DNA from: Curtobacterium sp. MCLR17_032
GTDB lineage: Bacteria > Actinomycetota > Actinomycetes > Actinomycetales > Microbacteriaceae
Direction of reading: 5' to 3'
DNA length: 64,000 nt
Assembly: GCF_003234795.2 (NCBI RefSeq)
Contig: NZ_CP126268.1
Location: forward strand, 2,170,001-2,234,000
The position numbers and the translations under genes were made by a program. Shown piece by piece: positions 8,772 to 17,710 of the stretch (position 1 is its first letter; the number at the start of each line of letters is the position of its first letter). Below the pieces are notes generated by a model. It made no database searches. It was not told where the DNA came from and was given only the letters and a program-made list of their open reading frames with translations.

Positions 8772-10319
8772 TCAGTCCTGCCGCCCCGCCTCCGCCCCGT
8801 GCTGGCCGTCGGGCACGCCGCCCCGGCCCTCCTCGCGAGCGGCAGCGCGCCGCCGGACCACGAGGTCGGCGACCGCGAGCACGAGCGCCACCGCGATGAG
8901 CGAGACCGTGAACGTCGTCCCGCTCCGGAAGGCGTCGTGGTACGCGTCCAACCGGCCGCCGGCACCCGCCCCGCCACCCGACCCTGCGGACTCGCTCCGG
9001 ACGATCCCGTAGAAGATGCTCGTCGCCACCGCGGTGCCGATCGCCGTGCCGACGCGCTGCCCGAGCTGCTGCATGGACCCGGCGACCCCGGACTGTTCGA
9101 CCGGCACCTCGGCGAGCGTCAGGGTCTGGTTCGGCGAGACCACGAACCCGCCGCCGAGTCCACCGACCAGGAAGGCCCCGGCCATCGCCCACGGGGTGAC
9201 CTCGGGCGGGGTGAGGACCGCGGCCAGCATGAGCAGCACGAAGCCGACGACGACCGCACCGAGCCCGGCGACGACGAGCGCCCGACCGATCCGGTTCACC
9301 AGGCGTCCGCCGACGTAGGAGCCGACCGCGCTCGTGATCGCGAACGGGATGCTCACCATGCCGGCGAACACCGGAGCGAGCCCGAGTCCCTCCTGCAGGT
9401 AGAGCGTGACCATGAGGAACGACGCCGGCAGCGCCGCGAAGTAGACGGCGACGATCGCCAGGCCGTTCCGGTAGGACGACCGGCGGAACAGCTCGAAGTG
9501 GACGACCGGGGACTTCCCCCGGCGTTTGTACCCCTGTTCCCACAGTACGAAGCCGACGAGGAAGACCGCCGAGACCGCCAGCCAGAGCCACCGGGCGGCC
9601 GATCCGCCACCGCCCGAGGTGGTCACGAACGGCAGCATCAGGGCGACGATCGCGACCCCGAGCAGCAGGATCCCGACGACGTCGAGCTCGCGGTCCGTGG
9701 CCCGGCCCTGGTCACCGCGGGGCAGCAACCGCCAGGCGGCGACGAGCGCCGCGACGCCGAGCGGCACGTTCATCCAGAACAGCAGACGCCATCCGTCCTG
9801 CTCGCCGCCGAGCGCGATGAGGCCGCCGCCGATCGTGGGGCCGAGTGCCGTGGACACCCCGATCACCGCGCCGAACAGCCCGAACGCCCGACCGCGTTCC
9901 TCGCCGCGGAACAGCTGCTGCACCAGGCCGATCACCTGCGGCATCTGGGTCCCCGCGGCGAAGCCCTGCAGGATCCGGGTGACGGTGAGCACCTCGATCG
10001 TCGGTGCCAGGGCGCAGAGCAGGCTCGACACGGTGAAGGCGACGAGCCCGATGACGAACAGGCGCCGCCGGTTCGTCAGGTCGCCCAGCCGACCGGCCGG
10101 CACCAGCGCCAGGCCGAACGCCAGGGCGTACCCGGCGACGATGAGCTGCAACGAGGAGCTCGTGGCGTGCAGCGACTGCTCGATCGACGGCAGGCCGACG
10201 TTGACCTTCGACAGGTCCAGGATCGTCAGTGCCGCGACCGCGACGCAGACCCCGAACGCCCGCCACCGCTGTCGGTCCGCTGTCCGTTCGTCCGCCTGCT
10301 CGCCCGTCCGCTCACTCAC
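8772..10319 (-). CDS. MFS multidrug exporter, DHA2 (14-helix) family
   Basis: 515-residue proton-driven exporter. Motif A is seen as AGRLGDLTNRRRLFVIG, and the antiporter-type motif C as GAVIGVSTALGPTIGGGL, after RILQGFAAGTQMP. The number of hydrophobic segments fits 14 membrane helices. The substrate is probably drugs or toxic metabolites but is not determinable. The GTG start (10319) is followed by a hydrophilic N-terminus rich in Glu, Arg and Gln. It is divergent from the LuxR regulator with a 490-bp gap, so the regulator could control it; that is only inference. Confidence 0.88.
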   Translation of the reverse strand: MSERTGEQADERTADRQRWRAFGVCVAVAALTILDLSKVNVGLPSIEQSLHATSSSLQLIVAGYALAFGLALVPAGRLGDLTNRRRLFVIGLVAFTVSSLLCALAPTIEVLTVTRILQGFAAGTQMPQVIGLVQQLFRGEERGRAFGLFGAVIGVSTALGPTIGGGLIALGGEQDGWRLLFWMNVPLGVAALVAAWRLLPRGDQGRATDRELDVVGILLLGVAIVALMLPFVTTSGGGGSAARWLWLAVSAVFLVGFVLWEQGYKRRGKSPVVHFELFRRSSYRNGLAIVAVYFAALPASFLMVTLYLQEGLGLAPVFAGMVSIPFAITSAVGSYVGGRLVNRIGRALVVAGLGAVVVGFVLLMLAAVLTPPEVTPWAMAGAFLVGGLGGGFVVSPNQTLTLAEVPVEQSGVAGSMQQLGQRVGTAIGTAVATSIFYGIVRSESAGSGGGAGAGGRLDAYHDAFRSGTTFTVSLIAVALVLAVADLVVRRRAAAREEGRGGVPDGQHGAEAGRQD

Positions 10320-10578
10320 CGCCCCGTTCGTACCCGGGCCGTGCTCCGGGCAGACCCACGGTTCTGTACCCCGTCTCCTACCACGGCGTCCGGACGGGGG
10401 TCCGCCTGTCCCCCCGGACTGGGGGCACGCGTATCGAGACCTTTGCCTGACGGACGGCTCAGCATCGCCGAAGAGGGGTTAGCGTTCTCCTGACGGAAGG
10501 TCATGTGACCGCACCGGGATCCCTAGTCCCAGCGAGCACGGACCCGCCGTCATTCGTCCGAAGACCCTAACCCGAGGG
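10320..10578. other. divergent intergenic region, exporter / LuxR regulator
   Basis: This is the gap between the divergent exporter and LuxR genes, minus a doubtful small ORF. It holds GGTCA-TG-TGACC at 10499-10510, a near-perfect inverted repeat that could be an operator, and TAGCGT at 10480-10485 as a possible rightward -10 hexamer. No RNA gene was recognised. Confidence 0.4.
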
Positions 10579-10803
10579 GTGATCAAGACGATGACATCAT
10601 CGTTCCCGAGCGGAACCGAGCCCACCCAGGCTCGTCATCCGCGATCTGTCCACACGTCGACCCTGCCAGCGAACCGGGCCACCCACCCGTCGTCCGCCGG
10701 CACCACCCACCGCGGAGCCACCCACTCCGCTGCGGGCTCCCACGTCGCCGGCTTCCCCGCCGGTGCGTCACGCTTCCCCGTCCCTGGCGCCGGAGGCCGG
10801 TGA
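10579..10803 (+). CDS. doubtful small ORF ahead of the LuxR regulator
   Basis: A 74-codon frame starting at GTG (alternative ATG at 10591) and ending 6 nt before the regulator start. The peptide is rich in Ser, Thr, His, Pro and Ala, with no signal peptide, helix or known motif. GC use at third positions is less extreme at its beginning than in neighbouring genes. It could be a translated leader peptide coupled to the regulator or simply an open stretch of leader. Confidence 0.25.
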   Translation: MIKTMTSSFPSGTEPTQARHPRSVHTSTLPANRATHPSSAGTTHRGATHSAAGSHVAGFPAGASRFPVPGAGGR

Positions 10804-10809
10804 GTCCTG

Positions 10810-13509
10810 ATGGAACTCACCGGTCGACGCACTGAGGTCGACCGGATCACGACCCTCGCCGTACTCCCCCGGGAGTCCGCGCTGGTCGTCGTCGGCGATC
10901 CCGGCTCCGGACGCACGAGCGTCCTCGACGCGGCCAGCAGCCGCGTCTCCCTCCCCGTCGTCCGCATCGGCGTGAACGGCAGCGAATCCCGCTGGCCGCT
11001 CGGTGGTGTGACGACGCTCTTCAGCGCACTCGACGACCCCCGGGCCGCCGCACACGTCTCCCGGATCCTCGGGACCGTGCGTGACGCGGACCCCGCGCAG
11101 GTCATCGTCGTGGCGCACGAACTCCTCGACACCCTGCGCACCCTCCAGATGGCGCCGACGCTGGTGCTCATCGACGACCTCGACCGGATGGACGCGGCGA
11201 GCCAGACGCTCATCGCGTTCCTCGCCGGCCGACTCGTCGGGACATCCCTCCGCGTCGTCGCCACGGTGGCGACCGTGCCGTCGGACAGCCCGCTCGCGGC
11301 CCTGCCGTCGCTGCGCCTGGCGCCCCTGCACCCGGACGAGGCACTGCTGCTCGCCCGGGAGCTGGCCGCCGACGACGCGAACGACGGTGTCCTGGCGGTC
11401 ATCGCCGAGCAGACCGCCGGCAACCCCGGTGTGCTCCGTGAACAGCTCGGCATGCTCCGCCGTGAGCAGCTGCTCGGCACGGAACCCCTCGTGCTGCCGC
11501 TGCGTCCCACCCCGACGACGGACCGCATCGTGGCACCCGTGGTCGCGGCGGTCCCCGGACGCGATCTGGACGTCCTGGCCCGCCTCGCCCTGGTCCCCGT
11601 CACGAAGGCGGGCGGTCCGGAGTGGGACCGCGACGTCGTCGAGGACCTCGCGTCCGTCGGGCTCGTCACGGTCCGCGGCCAGTCGATCTCGGTCCGGTCC
11701 CCGCTCGTGCGCTCCTTCCTGCACTGGCGGATGACGGCCCGCGACCGCCGCGCGGCACACGCCGAGCTCGCCGTGTCCGCAGCCGCTCACGACCCGCGTG
11801 CGGCGTCGTGGCACCGGAGCTTCACGGACGACCTGCCGGACGCCGTGGCCCTGCTGCACGCCGCCCTGGCGTACGCGGCGGACGGCGACTCGGCGGCGGC
11901 GGTGACGCTCACCGAGCGTGCGCTGCACGTCGGCACCCGGTCGGAGCGCGAGCACCTGGCGCTCCTCGCGGTCGCCGAGGTCCTGCTCGCCCACCGCCTG
12001 CTCGGCTACGCAGCGCGCTACCTCGCCGCGATCGCGCCGTTCCGGTCCCGCCTCGACGACGTGCGCCGCCTGCGGCTGCACTACTCGGTGCAGTACCTCA
12101 GCGGCGAGGCCGTCGAGGCGGACGAGCTGCTCGTCCCCGCCGACGCGACCGACGCCGCCGAGGCGGAGGCCGTCACGGGCCTCCTGGCCATGGTCGCCAG
12201 CTTCCGGGCCGAGGCCTGGGAGCTGGAGCACGCCCGCGACCTGCTGCAGCGTGCCGAACCGTTCGAACCGGCACTGCCGCCGCACACGGCGCAGATCCTG
12301 CAGGCCGCACGGCAGATGGTCGCCGCGGTCGACGGACACCTGCCGCCGGACCGGGACCTGCACGACGGTCTCGCGACGACCAGCCTGCTGGCCCTCTCCG
12401 ACCCGACGCTGCTGCTGCTCGCCCACGCGCTCAGCCTGTCCGAGCGGTACCGCAGTGCCCGCCGGGTGTTCGCGCTGGTCCTGGCACGCTCGTCGCACAC
12501 CGCTCCGGTGTGGGTCGAGGCCGCCCGGTACCTGACCGCGGAGAACGAGGTGCGCTCGGGCAACTTCCGGCTCGCCCTCCGCGCGATCGACGCCTGGGAG
12601 ACCGGGTCGAGCGTCGTCGAGCGACTGCGGGAGCCCTCGCGGGCCATCGCGATCGCTTGGCGGCACTTCCTCGAGGGTCGCCCGGTGGCCACCCTCGAGG
12701 TGCTCGACCGGTGCCTCGCGCTCCGCTCCACGAGCGGCCTCTGGGGTGCGACGGCGAAGCTGCACGCGTTCCGTGGCCGGGTCCTGCTGTTCGAGGGTCG
12801 TGCCGAGGAAGCCGCGGCGGCACTCGAGACCGCCGACGCGATCGGCCGGACGGTCCGGAACCCGACGGTGCTCCGGCACCTCGGCGACCTGATCGAGGCG
12901 TACGTGCGGCTCGGCCGGACCGACGACGCGCGGACCACGACGGCCCGTCTCGCCGCCGACCACCGGGCACACCCGTCGCGCTGGGGCGCCCTCGTCCTGG
13001 CACGGAGTCTGGCACTCGTCAGCGACGACACCACCCGCGAGGCCGCACGACACCGTGCGCTCGAGCTGTTCGAGCCCACGGACTCGCAGTTCGAGCGCGC
13101 CCGGACCCTCGCCGCGCTCGCGTCGACGGGCACCGGTCCGGACCGCGCACGGCTCGGGGCAGCGTCCGCCGCGGCCTACGAGGCAGCGGGGCTCCGTCGT
13201 CCGCTCGCCGCCCCGCAGGGCGTCGCCGCGATGCCGCCGGCCGTCGGGTCGTCGGCGCTCCGGCAGTCGCAGTTCGACTCGACGCCGTCGCCGACGACGC
13301 CGCGGAGCGCACCGGACGGCACGCCGGTCCTCACCCTGCTCACCGCCGAGGAGCAGGCAGTGGTCCAGAAGGTCACGGAGGGCTACCGGAACCGCGAGAT
13401 CGCCTCGTCGCTGTACATGTCGCAGCGGACGGTGGAGCTCCGACTCACGCAGATCTACCGGAAGGTCGGGGCGCGCTCGCGCTCGCACCTGGTGGCGCTG
13501 CTGGGGTAG
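10810..13509 (+). CDS. large LuxR-family regulator with N-terminal ATPase domain (LAL-like)
   Basis: 899 residues. The N-terminal P-loop domain has a Walker A-like GDPGSGRT (29-36) in which the usual lysine is arginine, and a Walker B TLVLIDDLDRMD (117-128). A long helical, TPR-like middle (about 300-780) is typical of signal-integrating STAND regulators. The C-terminus (about 840-895) is a GerE/LuxR helix-turn-helix, LTAEEQAVVQKVTEGYRNRE through SQRTVELRLTQIYRKVG. It faces the polysaccharide locus tail-to-tail with the glycosyltransferase, and the exporter lies on its other side; either could be a target. The inducer is unknown. The start has no obvious ribosome-binding site. Confidence 0.88.
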   Translation: MELTGRRTEVDRITTLAVLPRESALVVVGDPGSGRTSVLDAASSRVSLPVVRIGVNGSESRWPLGGVTTLFSALDDPRAAAHVSRILGTVRDADPAQVIVVAHELLDTLRTLQMAPTLVLIDDLDRMDAASQTLIAFLAGRLVGTSLRVVATVATVPSDSPLAALPSLRLAPLHPDEALLLARELAADDANDGVLAVIAEQTAGNPGVLREQLGMLRREQLLGTEPLVLPLRPTPTTDRIVAPVVAAVPGRDLDVLARLALVPVTKAGGPEWDRDVVEDLASVGLVTVRGQSISVRSPLVRSFLHWRMTARDRRAAHAELAVSAAAHDPRAASWHRSFTDDLPDAVALLHAALAYAADGDSAAAVTLTERALHVGTRSEREHLALLAVAEVLLAHRLLGYAARYLAAIAPFRSRLDDVRRLRLHYSVQYLSGEAVEADELLVPADATDAAEAEAVTGLLAMVASFRAEAWELEHARDLLQRAEPFEPALPPHTAQILQAARQMVAAVDGHLPPDRDLHDGLATTSLLALSDPTLLLLAHALSLSERYRSARRVFALVLARSSHTAPVWVEAARYLTAENEVRSGNFRLALRAIDAWETGSSVVERLREPSRAIAIAWRHFLEGRPVATLEVLDRCLALRSTSGLWGATAKLHAFRGRVLLFEGRAEEAAAALETADAIGRTVRNPTVLRHLGDLIEAYVRLGRTDDARTTTARLAADHRAHPSRWGALVLARSLALVSDDTTREAARHRALELFEPTDSQFERARTLAALASTGTGPDRARLGAASAAAYEAAGLRRPLAAPQGVAAMPPAVGSSALRQSQFDSTPSPTTPRSAPDGTPVLTLLTAEEQAVVQKVTEGYRNREIASSLYMSQRTVELRLTQIYRKVGARSRSHLVALLG

Positions 13510-13526
13510 ACGCGACCGCAGACGAA

Positions 13527-13564
13527 ACGGGAGGCCCGGTACCAGCTGGTACCGGGCCTCCCGT
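13527..13564. terminator. 38-bp perfect palindrome, copy 1 of 3
   Basis: Each half is ACGGGAGGCCCGGTACCAG; the two halves are exact complements with no loop. It lies between the convergent LuxR and glycosyltransferase genes. The sequence is identical to the copy at 38625 and nearly identical to the copy at 61582. Confidence 0.8.
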
Positions 13565-13589
13565 TCGTCGTGGGGTCGCGCCAGCCGTG

Positions 13590-14894
13590 TCAGACGGTGG
13601 CCGCCCGCCGCGTGGGGCTGTGCCAGACCCCGCTGGAACCACCGCGGAAGGCGAGGAACAGGGCGCGGAGGCACAGGTACGAGTCGAGGACCCGGAGGAG
13701 CGGGAAGGTCAGGCCGTACAGGACGTAGACGCCGCGGCGGGAGACCACCGCGACGACGATGGTGAGCAGGTAGTCGGGCAGCAGCACACCGACCACGATC
13801 CCGGTGACCGGGTCGACGGCGAGCACGGCGTCCGGGAACCCGGCGCCCATGCCGAGCGCCACGAGGACCGCAGCGGTCCCGGCGAGCGCCACCGCGGGCA
13901 GCAGCAGGAGCATCATCACGCTCGACGTCAGGAGCTCGAGCACGAACAGTCCGGTGGCGAGTCCGAAACGGCGGAGGCCGAAGCGGTGGCGCCGGAGGGT
14001 CTGCCAGAAGCCGAGGTTCCAGCGTCGGACCTGTTTCGCGTAGTCGCGGAGGGTGTCGGGGTCCTGCGTGTAGGCGATGGCGGCGCCGGGGCGGAACGCG
14101 ACGCGGCCGAGCTCCTTGGCGTGCACCTCGAACGTCATGTTGAAGTCCTCGATGGCCAGCCCCTCGGCGGTGATGTCGATGTCGCGGAGGATCCGGGTGC
14201 GGTACATCGAGGCGAAGCCGGGGACGATGGCGACGACGTTGGCGGCGGGGGCGGCCTGGCCGAACTTCTGCAGGTACTGGACGGCGACGTAGACGCGTTC
14301 GCGGTACGCGACGAGCAGGCGGCCGGAGAAGGTGGGTGCGCGGGGCTCCAGGATCGTGGTGGCGCGACCGGCGACGGCGACGACGTCGGGGGCGGAGAAC
14401 TCCGGCAGCCCGGTGGTGAAGTAGTCGGTGGACAGGTGGGTGTCGGCGTCCAGGAGCATCATCACCTCGAAGCGCTCCGGGATCGAGAAGTGCTCGATGG
14501 CGGCCGCGATGGCACCGGCCTTGCCGCGGTTCGGCTGCAGGTCGTACACCTGGGCACCGGCGGCGCGGGCGATCTCGACGGTGCGGTCCGAGGACCCGTC
14601 GGAGACGACGAGGATCTGCTCGGGTGGCAGGTGCTCGGCCGCGGAGCGGATGGTGCGTTCGATGACGAGCTCCTCGTCGTGCGCGGCGACGAGGACGGCG
14701 ACGTCGGCGGTCGTCGGCGGTCGGTAGCCCCGCGGGACGGGTGCTGGCATGCCGCGGCGGTGGGCCCGACGACCGCGGCCGTCGGCGCCGACGCGGTGCA
14801 GACGGGCGGTGACGACCCGGGTCGCGCCGACCGTGGTCCAGAGGATCGTGTTGACGCCGAGGACGAGCACGAGGGCGACGACGAACGTGAGCAT
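13590..14894 (-). CDS. membrane processive family-2 glycosyltransferase (polysaccharide synthase)
   Basis: 434 residues. One N-terminal membrane helix (1-22) is followed by a cytosolic GT-A domain with DGSSD (99-103), the metal-binding DAD (149-151), an acidic pair ED (249-250) as catalytic base region, and Q-V-R-R-W (288-292). Q(Q/R)xRW is the hallmark of processive synthases such as cellulose, hyaluronan and PgaC/IcaA enzymes. At least four hydrophobic C-terminal segments would form the export channel. The product cannot be fixed from sequence. Neighbouring glmS, UDP-sugar dehydrogenase and deacetylase suggest an amino-sugar or uronic-acid-containing polymer. The ATG is preceded by TAGCGT with a 6-nt gap. 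Confidence 0.88.
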   Translation of the reverse strand: MLTFVVALVLVLGVNTILWTTVGATRVVTARLHRVGADGRGRRAHRRGMPAPVPRGYRPPTTADVAVLVAAHDEELVIERTIRSAAEHLPPEQILVVSDGSSDRTVEIARAAGAQVYDLQPNRGKAGAIAAAIEHFSIPERFEVMMLLDADTHLSTDYFTTGLPEFSAPDVVAVAGRATTILEPRAPTFSGRLLVAYRERVYVAVQYLQKFGQAAPAANVVAIVPGFASMYRTRILRDIDITAEGLAIEDFNMTFEVHAKELGRVAFRPGAAIAYTQDPDTLRDYAKQVRRWNLGFWQTLRRHRFGLRRFGLATGLFVLELLTSSVMMLLLLPAVALAGTAAVLVALGMGAGFPDAVLAVDPVTGIVVGVLLPDYLLTIVVAVVSRRGVYVLYGLTFPLLRVLDSYLCLRALFLAFRGGSSGVWHSPTRRAATV

Positions 14895-15279
14895 GGGGCG
14901 ACGCTAAGCGGCGCGGCGGAGGCCCCGCACCGCATTCCCGCACCCGGGGCCGCATGCGCTTGCGGGAGTCCGCATGCGGTCCCGCAGTCGCCGCCACGGT
15001 GCTGCGGGGCACCGCAAGACCGGCTCCGTGGCGTTGCCGGCGGGTGGCCCGACCCGTGATGGTGGCAACGCACCGACCGCCGGCCCCGTCATCGGGGCAG
15101 GACCGCGTACCCGAGATCGGTACCCGACCGGCCGCACCCGGACCGCCACCGTCCGCCCCCGCCTGATCCGGGGACGGACGGTGGCCCGGACACGGCCCAC
15201 CCGATCCCGCGGTCCCACCCGACGGCGGTCGGTGCCTGCCGGGACTTCCCGGTTGTGTCCCGACCCGAGGGGAACCCGC
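14895..15279. promoter_or_regulatory. divergent control region of the polysaccharide locus
   Basis: It separates the leftward glycosyltransferase from the rightward sugar-nucleotide operon. Seen here: TAGCGT at 14906-14901 (minus), the leaderless -10 of the glycosyltransferase; and two copies of the palindrome CGCATGCG at 14951-14958 and 14971-14978, 20 bp apart. The second copy is centred in a larger inverted repeat, TGCGGGA...TCCCGCA (14961-14986). These look like operator half-sites on one DNA face. A GAGGGGAAC ribosome-binding region lies just before the ATG at 15280. Confidence 0.5.
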
Positions 15280-16692
15280 ATGTCCATCGCACCTCCGTCG
15301 TCCGACGCCCTGTCGGTCCGCACGTCGCCGGTCGCTCCGACGACGACGACCGTCCCGACGTCCCCGGACGTCTCGGCCCCCCTGAGCAGCAGCGTGCCGC
15401 TCACCCGGGGCACCACCGCACACGGCGGGACCCGCGGCTTCGAGTTCGACGTGGCGATCGTGGGTCTCGGCTACGTCGGGCTGCCGACGGCCCTGGCGTA
15501 CCACCACTCGGGCACCTCGGTGATCGGCCTCGACGTGTCGCAGCGCCGTCTCGAGACCATCCGCTCCCGCGGCGCCGACCTGCTCGACGACGACCGGGTG
15601 CGGCTCGAGTCCGCGTTCCTGGCGGACGACTTCGTCCTCACCGACGACCCGTCGATGCTCGCCCGTGCGGCGGCCGTGATCGTCTGCGTGCCGACGCCGG
15701 TCGACGAGTACCTGGTGCCGGACCTGGCGATCCTCCGCGGTGCCGCCGCGACGGTCGTCGAGCACGCCGTGCCCGGGCAGCTCCTGATGCTGACGAGCAC
15801 CACCTACGTCGGGTGCACCGACGACCTGCTCGTGCAGCCCCTCACCGAGCGTGGGCTGCTGCCGGGTCGGGACGTGTTCGTCGCGTTCAGCCCGGAGCGC
15901 ATCGACCCGGGCAACGCCTCGGTCGCGCACGAGGACGTGCCGCGTGTGCTCGGTGCGGCGACGCCCGAGTGCGCCGAGATCGCGGACGAGATGCTCGGCC
16001 GCTACGCCCGGGTGCACCGCGTGCCCTCGCTCGCCGCGGCCGAGATGACGAAGCTGCTCGAGAACACCTTCCGCGCGGTGAACATCGCGCTGGCGAACGA
16101 GTTCTCGGACATCTGCCGGACGATGGGCATCGACGTGGCGGACGTCGTGGACGCCGCGGCGACGAAGCCGTACGGGTTCATGGCGTTCATGCCGGGCCCG
16201 GGCGTCGGCGGTCACTGCATCCCCTGCGACCCGCACTACCTGCTCTGGCAGCTCAAGGCCGACCGCCAGGCCGCGCCGATGATCACCCAGGCGATGACCG
16301 AGATCGCAGCCCGTCCTGGTCGGGTCGTCGACCGCACCCGCGAGGTCCTCTCGGACGCGGGCCGTGGCCTCCGCGGTGCCCGGGTGCTCGTCGTCGGCAT
16401 CGCCTACAAGCGTGACGTCGCTGACCTCCGCGAGTCCCCCGCACTCGAGATCCTCGAGGGTCTGATCGCCGCCGGTGCCGAGGTCGGGTTCGCCGACCAC
16501 CGCTTCGACTCGGTCCGCCTGCACGACGGCACGGTCCTCGACGACGTCGTCGACGAGACCGCGTTCGCTGCGGACGTCGTGCTGCTGCACACCCGGCACA
16601 CCGACGCCGACCTGTCCTGGATCACCGGCGAGCAGCTCGTGATCGACACCACCTACCGGGCTGCGGACCTCACCGGCCGCATCCTCCTCTGA
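15280..16692 (+). CDS. UDP-sugar 6-dehydrogenase, WbpA/TviB-like (UDP-HexNAc type by motif)
   Basis: 470-residue NAD-dependent enzyme oxidising the C6 of a UDP-sugar to the uronic acid. A 50-residue Thr/Ser/Pro-rich N-terminus precedes the Rossmann motif VAIVGLGYVGLPTA (58-71). The catalytic cysteine is Cys313 in GVGGHCIPCDPHYL. GGHCIP is the form found in UDP-N-acetyl-hexosamine dehydrogenases (WbpA, WbpO, TviB), whereas classical UDP-glucose dehydrogenases usually read FGGSCFPKD. UDP-GlcNAc or its epimers are therefore more likely substrates than UDP-glucose, but this needs assay. The next gene starts 11 nt downstream, so they form an operon. Confidence 0.88.
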   Translation: MSIAPPSSDALSVRTSPVAPTTTTVPTSPDVSAPLSSSVPLTRGTTAHGGTRGFEFDVAIVGLGYVGLPTALAYHHSGTSVIGLDVSQRRLETIRSRGADLLDDDRVRLESAFLADDFVLTDDPSMLARAAAVIVCVPTPVDEYLVPDLAILRGAAATVVEHAVPGQLLMLTSTTYVGCTDDLLVQPLTERGLLPGRDVFVAFSPERIDPGNASVAHEDVPRVLGAATPECAEIADEMLGRYARVHRVPSLAAAEMTKLLENTFRAVNIALANEFSDICRTMGIDVADVVDAAATKPYGFMAFMPGPGVGGHCIPCDPHYLLWQLKADRQAAPMITQAMTEIAARPGRVVDRTREVLSDAGRGLRGARVLVVGIAYKRDVADLRESPALEILEGLIAAGAEVGFADHRFDSVRLHDGTVLDDVVDETAFAADVVLLHTRHTDADLSWITGEQLVIDTTYRAADLTGRILL

Positions 16693-16703
16693 AAGGGAAC
16701 GCC

Positions 16704-17708
16704 ATGAAGTCCATCGTCACCGGAGGTGCCGGGTTCATCGGCAGCCACCTCGTCGAACGCCTGCTCGCCGACGGCGACGACGTCGTCGTCCTCGACGACT
16801 TCTCGACCGGTCGTGCCGACAACCTGGCCGCCGTCGCCGGACACGAGCGACTGCGCGTCGTCGAGGGCAGCATCCTCGACCGCGAGCTCGTCGCCGAACT
16901 GGTCGCCGGTTCGGACCGGGTCTTCCACCTGGCCGCCGCGGTCGGCGTGAAGCTCATCGTGGACCACCCGCTGCAGGGGCTCCGCACGAACATCCACGGC
17001 AGCGAGAACGTCCTGGACGCCTGTGTCGCCGCCGGCGCGAAGCTGCTCCTCGTCTCCACCAGCGAGATCTACGGCAAGAACACCGCCGACGCGCTGCACG
17101 AGACCGCCGACCGCGTGCTCGGTTCGCCGCTCGTGGCCCGCTGGACCTACGCCGCGGCGAAGGGCATCGACGAGGCCTTCGCGCACGCCTACTTCAAGGA
17201 GTACGGCCTGCGGGTCGCCATCGCCCGTCCGTTCAACACGGTCGGTCCGCGCCAGACCGGTCGCTACGGCATGGTCGTCCCGAACCTCGTCGGTCAGGCC
17301 GTCCGCGGCGAGCCGCTGACCGTGTACGGCGACGGCGTCCAGTCGCGCTGCTTCTCGTTCGTCGGCGACGTCGTCCCCGCGATGGTCGCGCTCATCGAGC
17401 ACGACGCGGCCTACGGCGAGGCGTTCAACCTCGGCGGCGAGCGCGAGATCAGCATCGCCGAGCTGGCGGAGCTCGTCATCGACATCGTCGGTTCGGACAG
17501 CCAGATCACCTACGTCCCCTACGACGAGGCGTACGGCGAGGGCTACGAGGACATGCGCCGTCGTGTCCCGGACAACACGCGTGCCAAGGCCGCCGTCGGG
17601 TTCGCCCCGGTGACCCCCCTGGAGGCCGTGGTCCGGTTGGTCGCGGAGGACGTGCGTTCCCGCGCGGTCGCCGACTCGACTCCGGCGAGCGCGACGGCGG
17701 CGGTCTAG
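16704..17708 (+). CDS. NAD-dependent nucleotide-sugar epimerase/decarboxylase (extended SDR)
   Basis: 334-residue extended short-chain dehydrogenase. GGAGFIG (7-13) binds NAD; the catalytic set is Ser120 in the TSE segment and Y149-x3-K153 (TYAAAKG). The C-terminal RPFNTVGPRQTGRYG and the VYGDGVQSRCFSFVGD segments match UDP-glucose 4-epimerase, UDP-glucuronate decarboxylase and TviC/WbpP relatives. Together with the preceding dehydrogenase it may make a 4-epimerised or decarboxylated uronic UDP-sugar; the exact reaction is not determinable. AAAGGGAACGCC before the ATG is a good ribosome-binding site. Confidence 0.88.
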   Translation: MKSIVTGGAGFIGSHLVERLLADGDDVVVLDDFSTGRADNLAAVAGHERLRVVEGSILDRELVAELVAGSDRVFHLAAAVGVKLIVDHPLQGLRTNIHGSENVLDACVAAGAKLLLVSTSEIYGKNTADALHETADRVLGSPLVARWTYAAAKGIDEAFAHAYFKEYGLRVAIARPFNTVGPRQTGRYGMVVPNLVGQAVRGEPLTVYGDGVQSRCFSFVGDVVPAMVALIEHDAAYGEAFNLGGEREISIAELAELVIDIVGSDSQITYVPYDEAYGEGYEDMRRRVPDNTRAKAAVGFAPVTPLEAVVRLVAEDVRSRAVADSTPASATAAV

Positions 17709-17710
17709 CC

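Noticed and set aside
10768..16599. Very long antisense open frame (1,943 codons)
   Set aside because: It runs opposite to the LuxR and UDP-sugar dehydrogenase genes, gives Arg/Gly/His-rich protein with no domain, and is the expected result of high GC at third codon positions.
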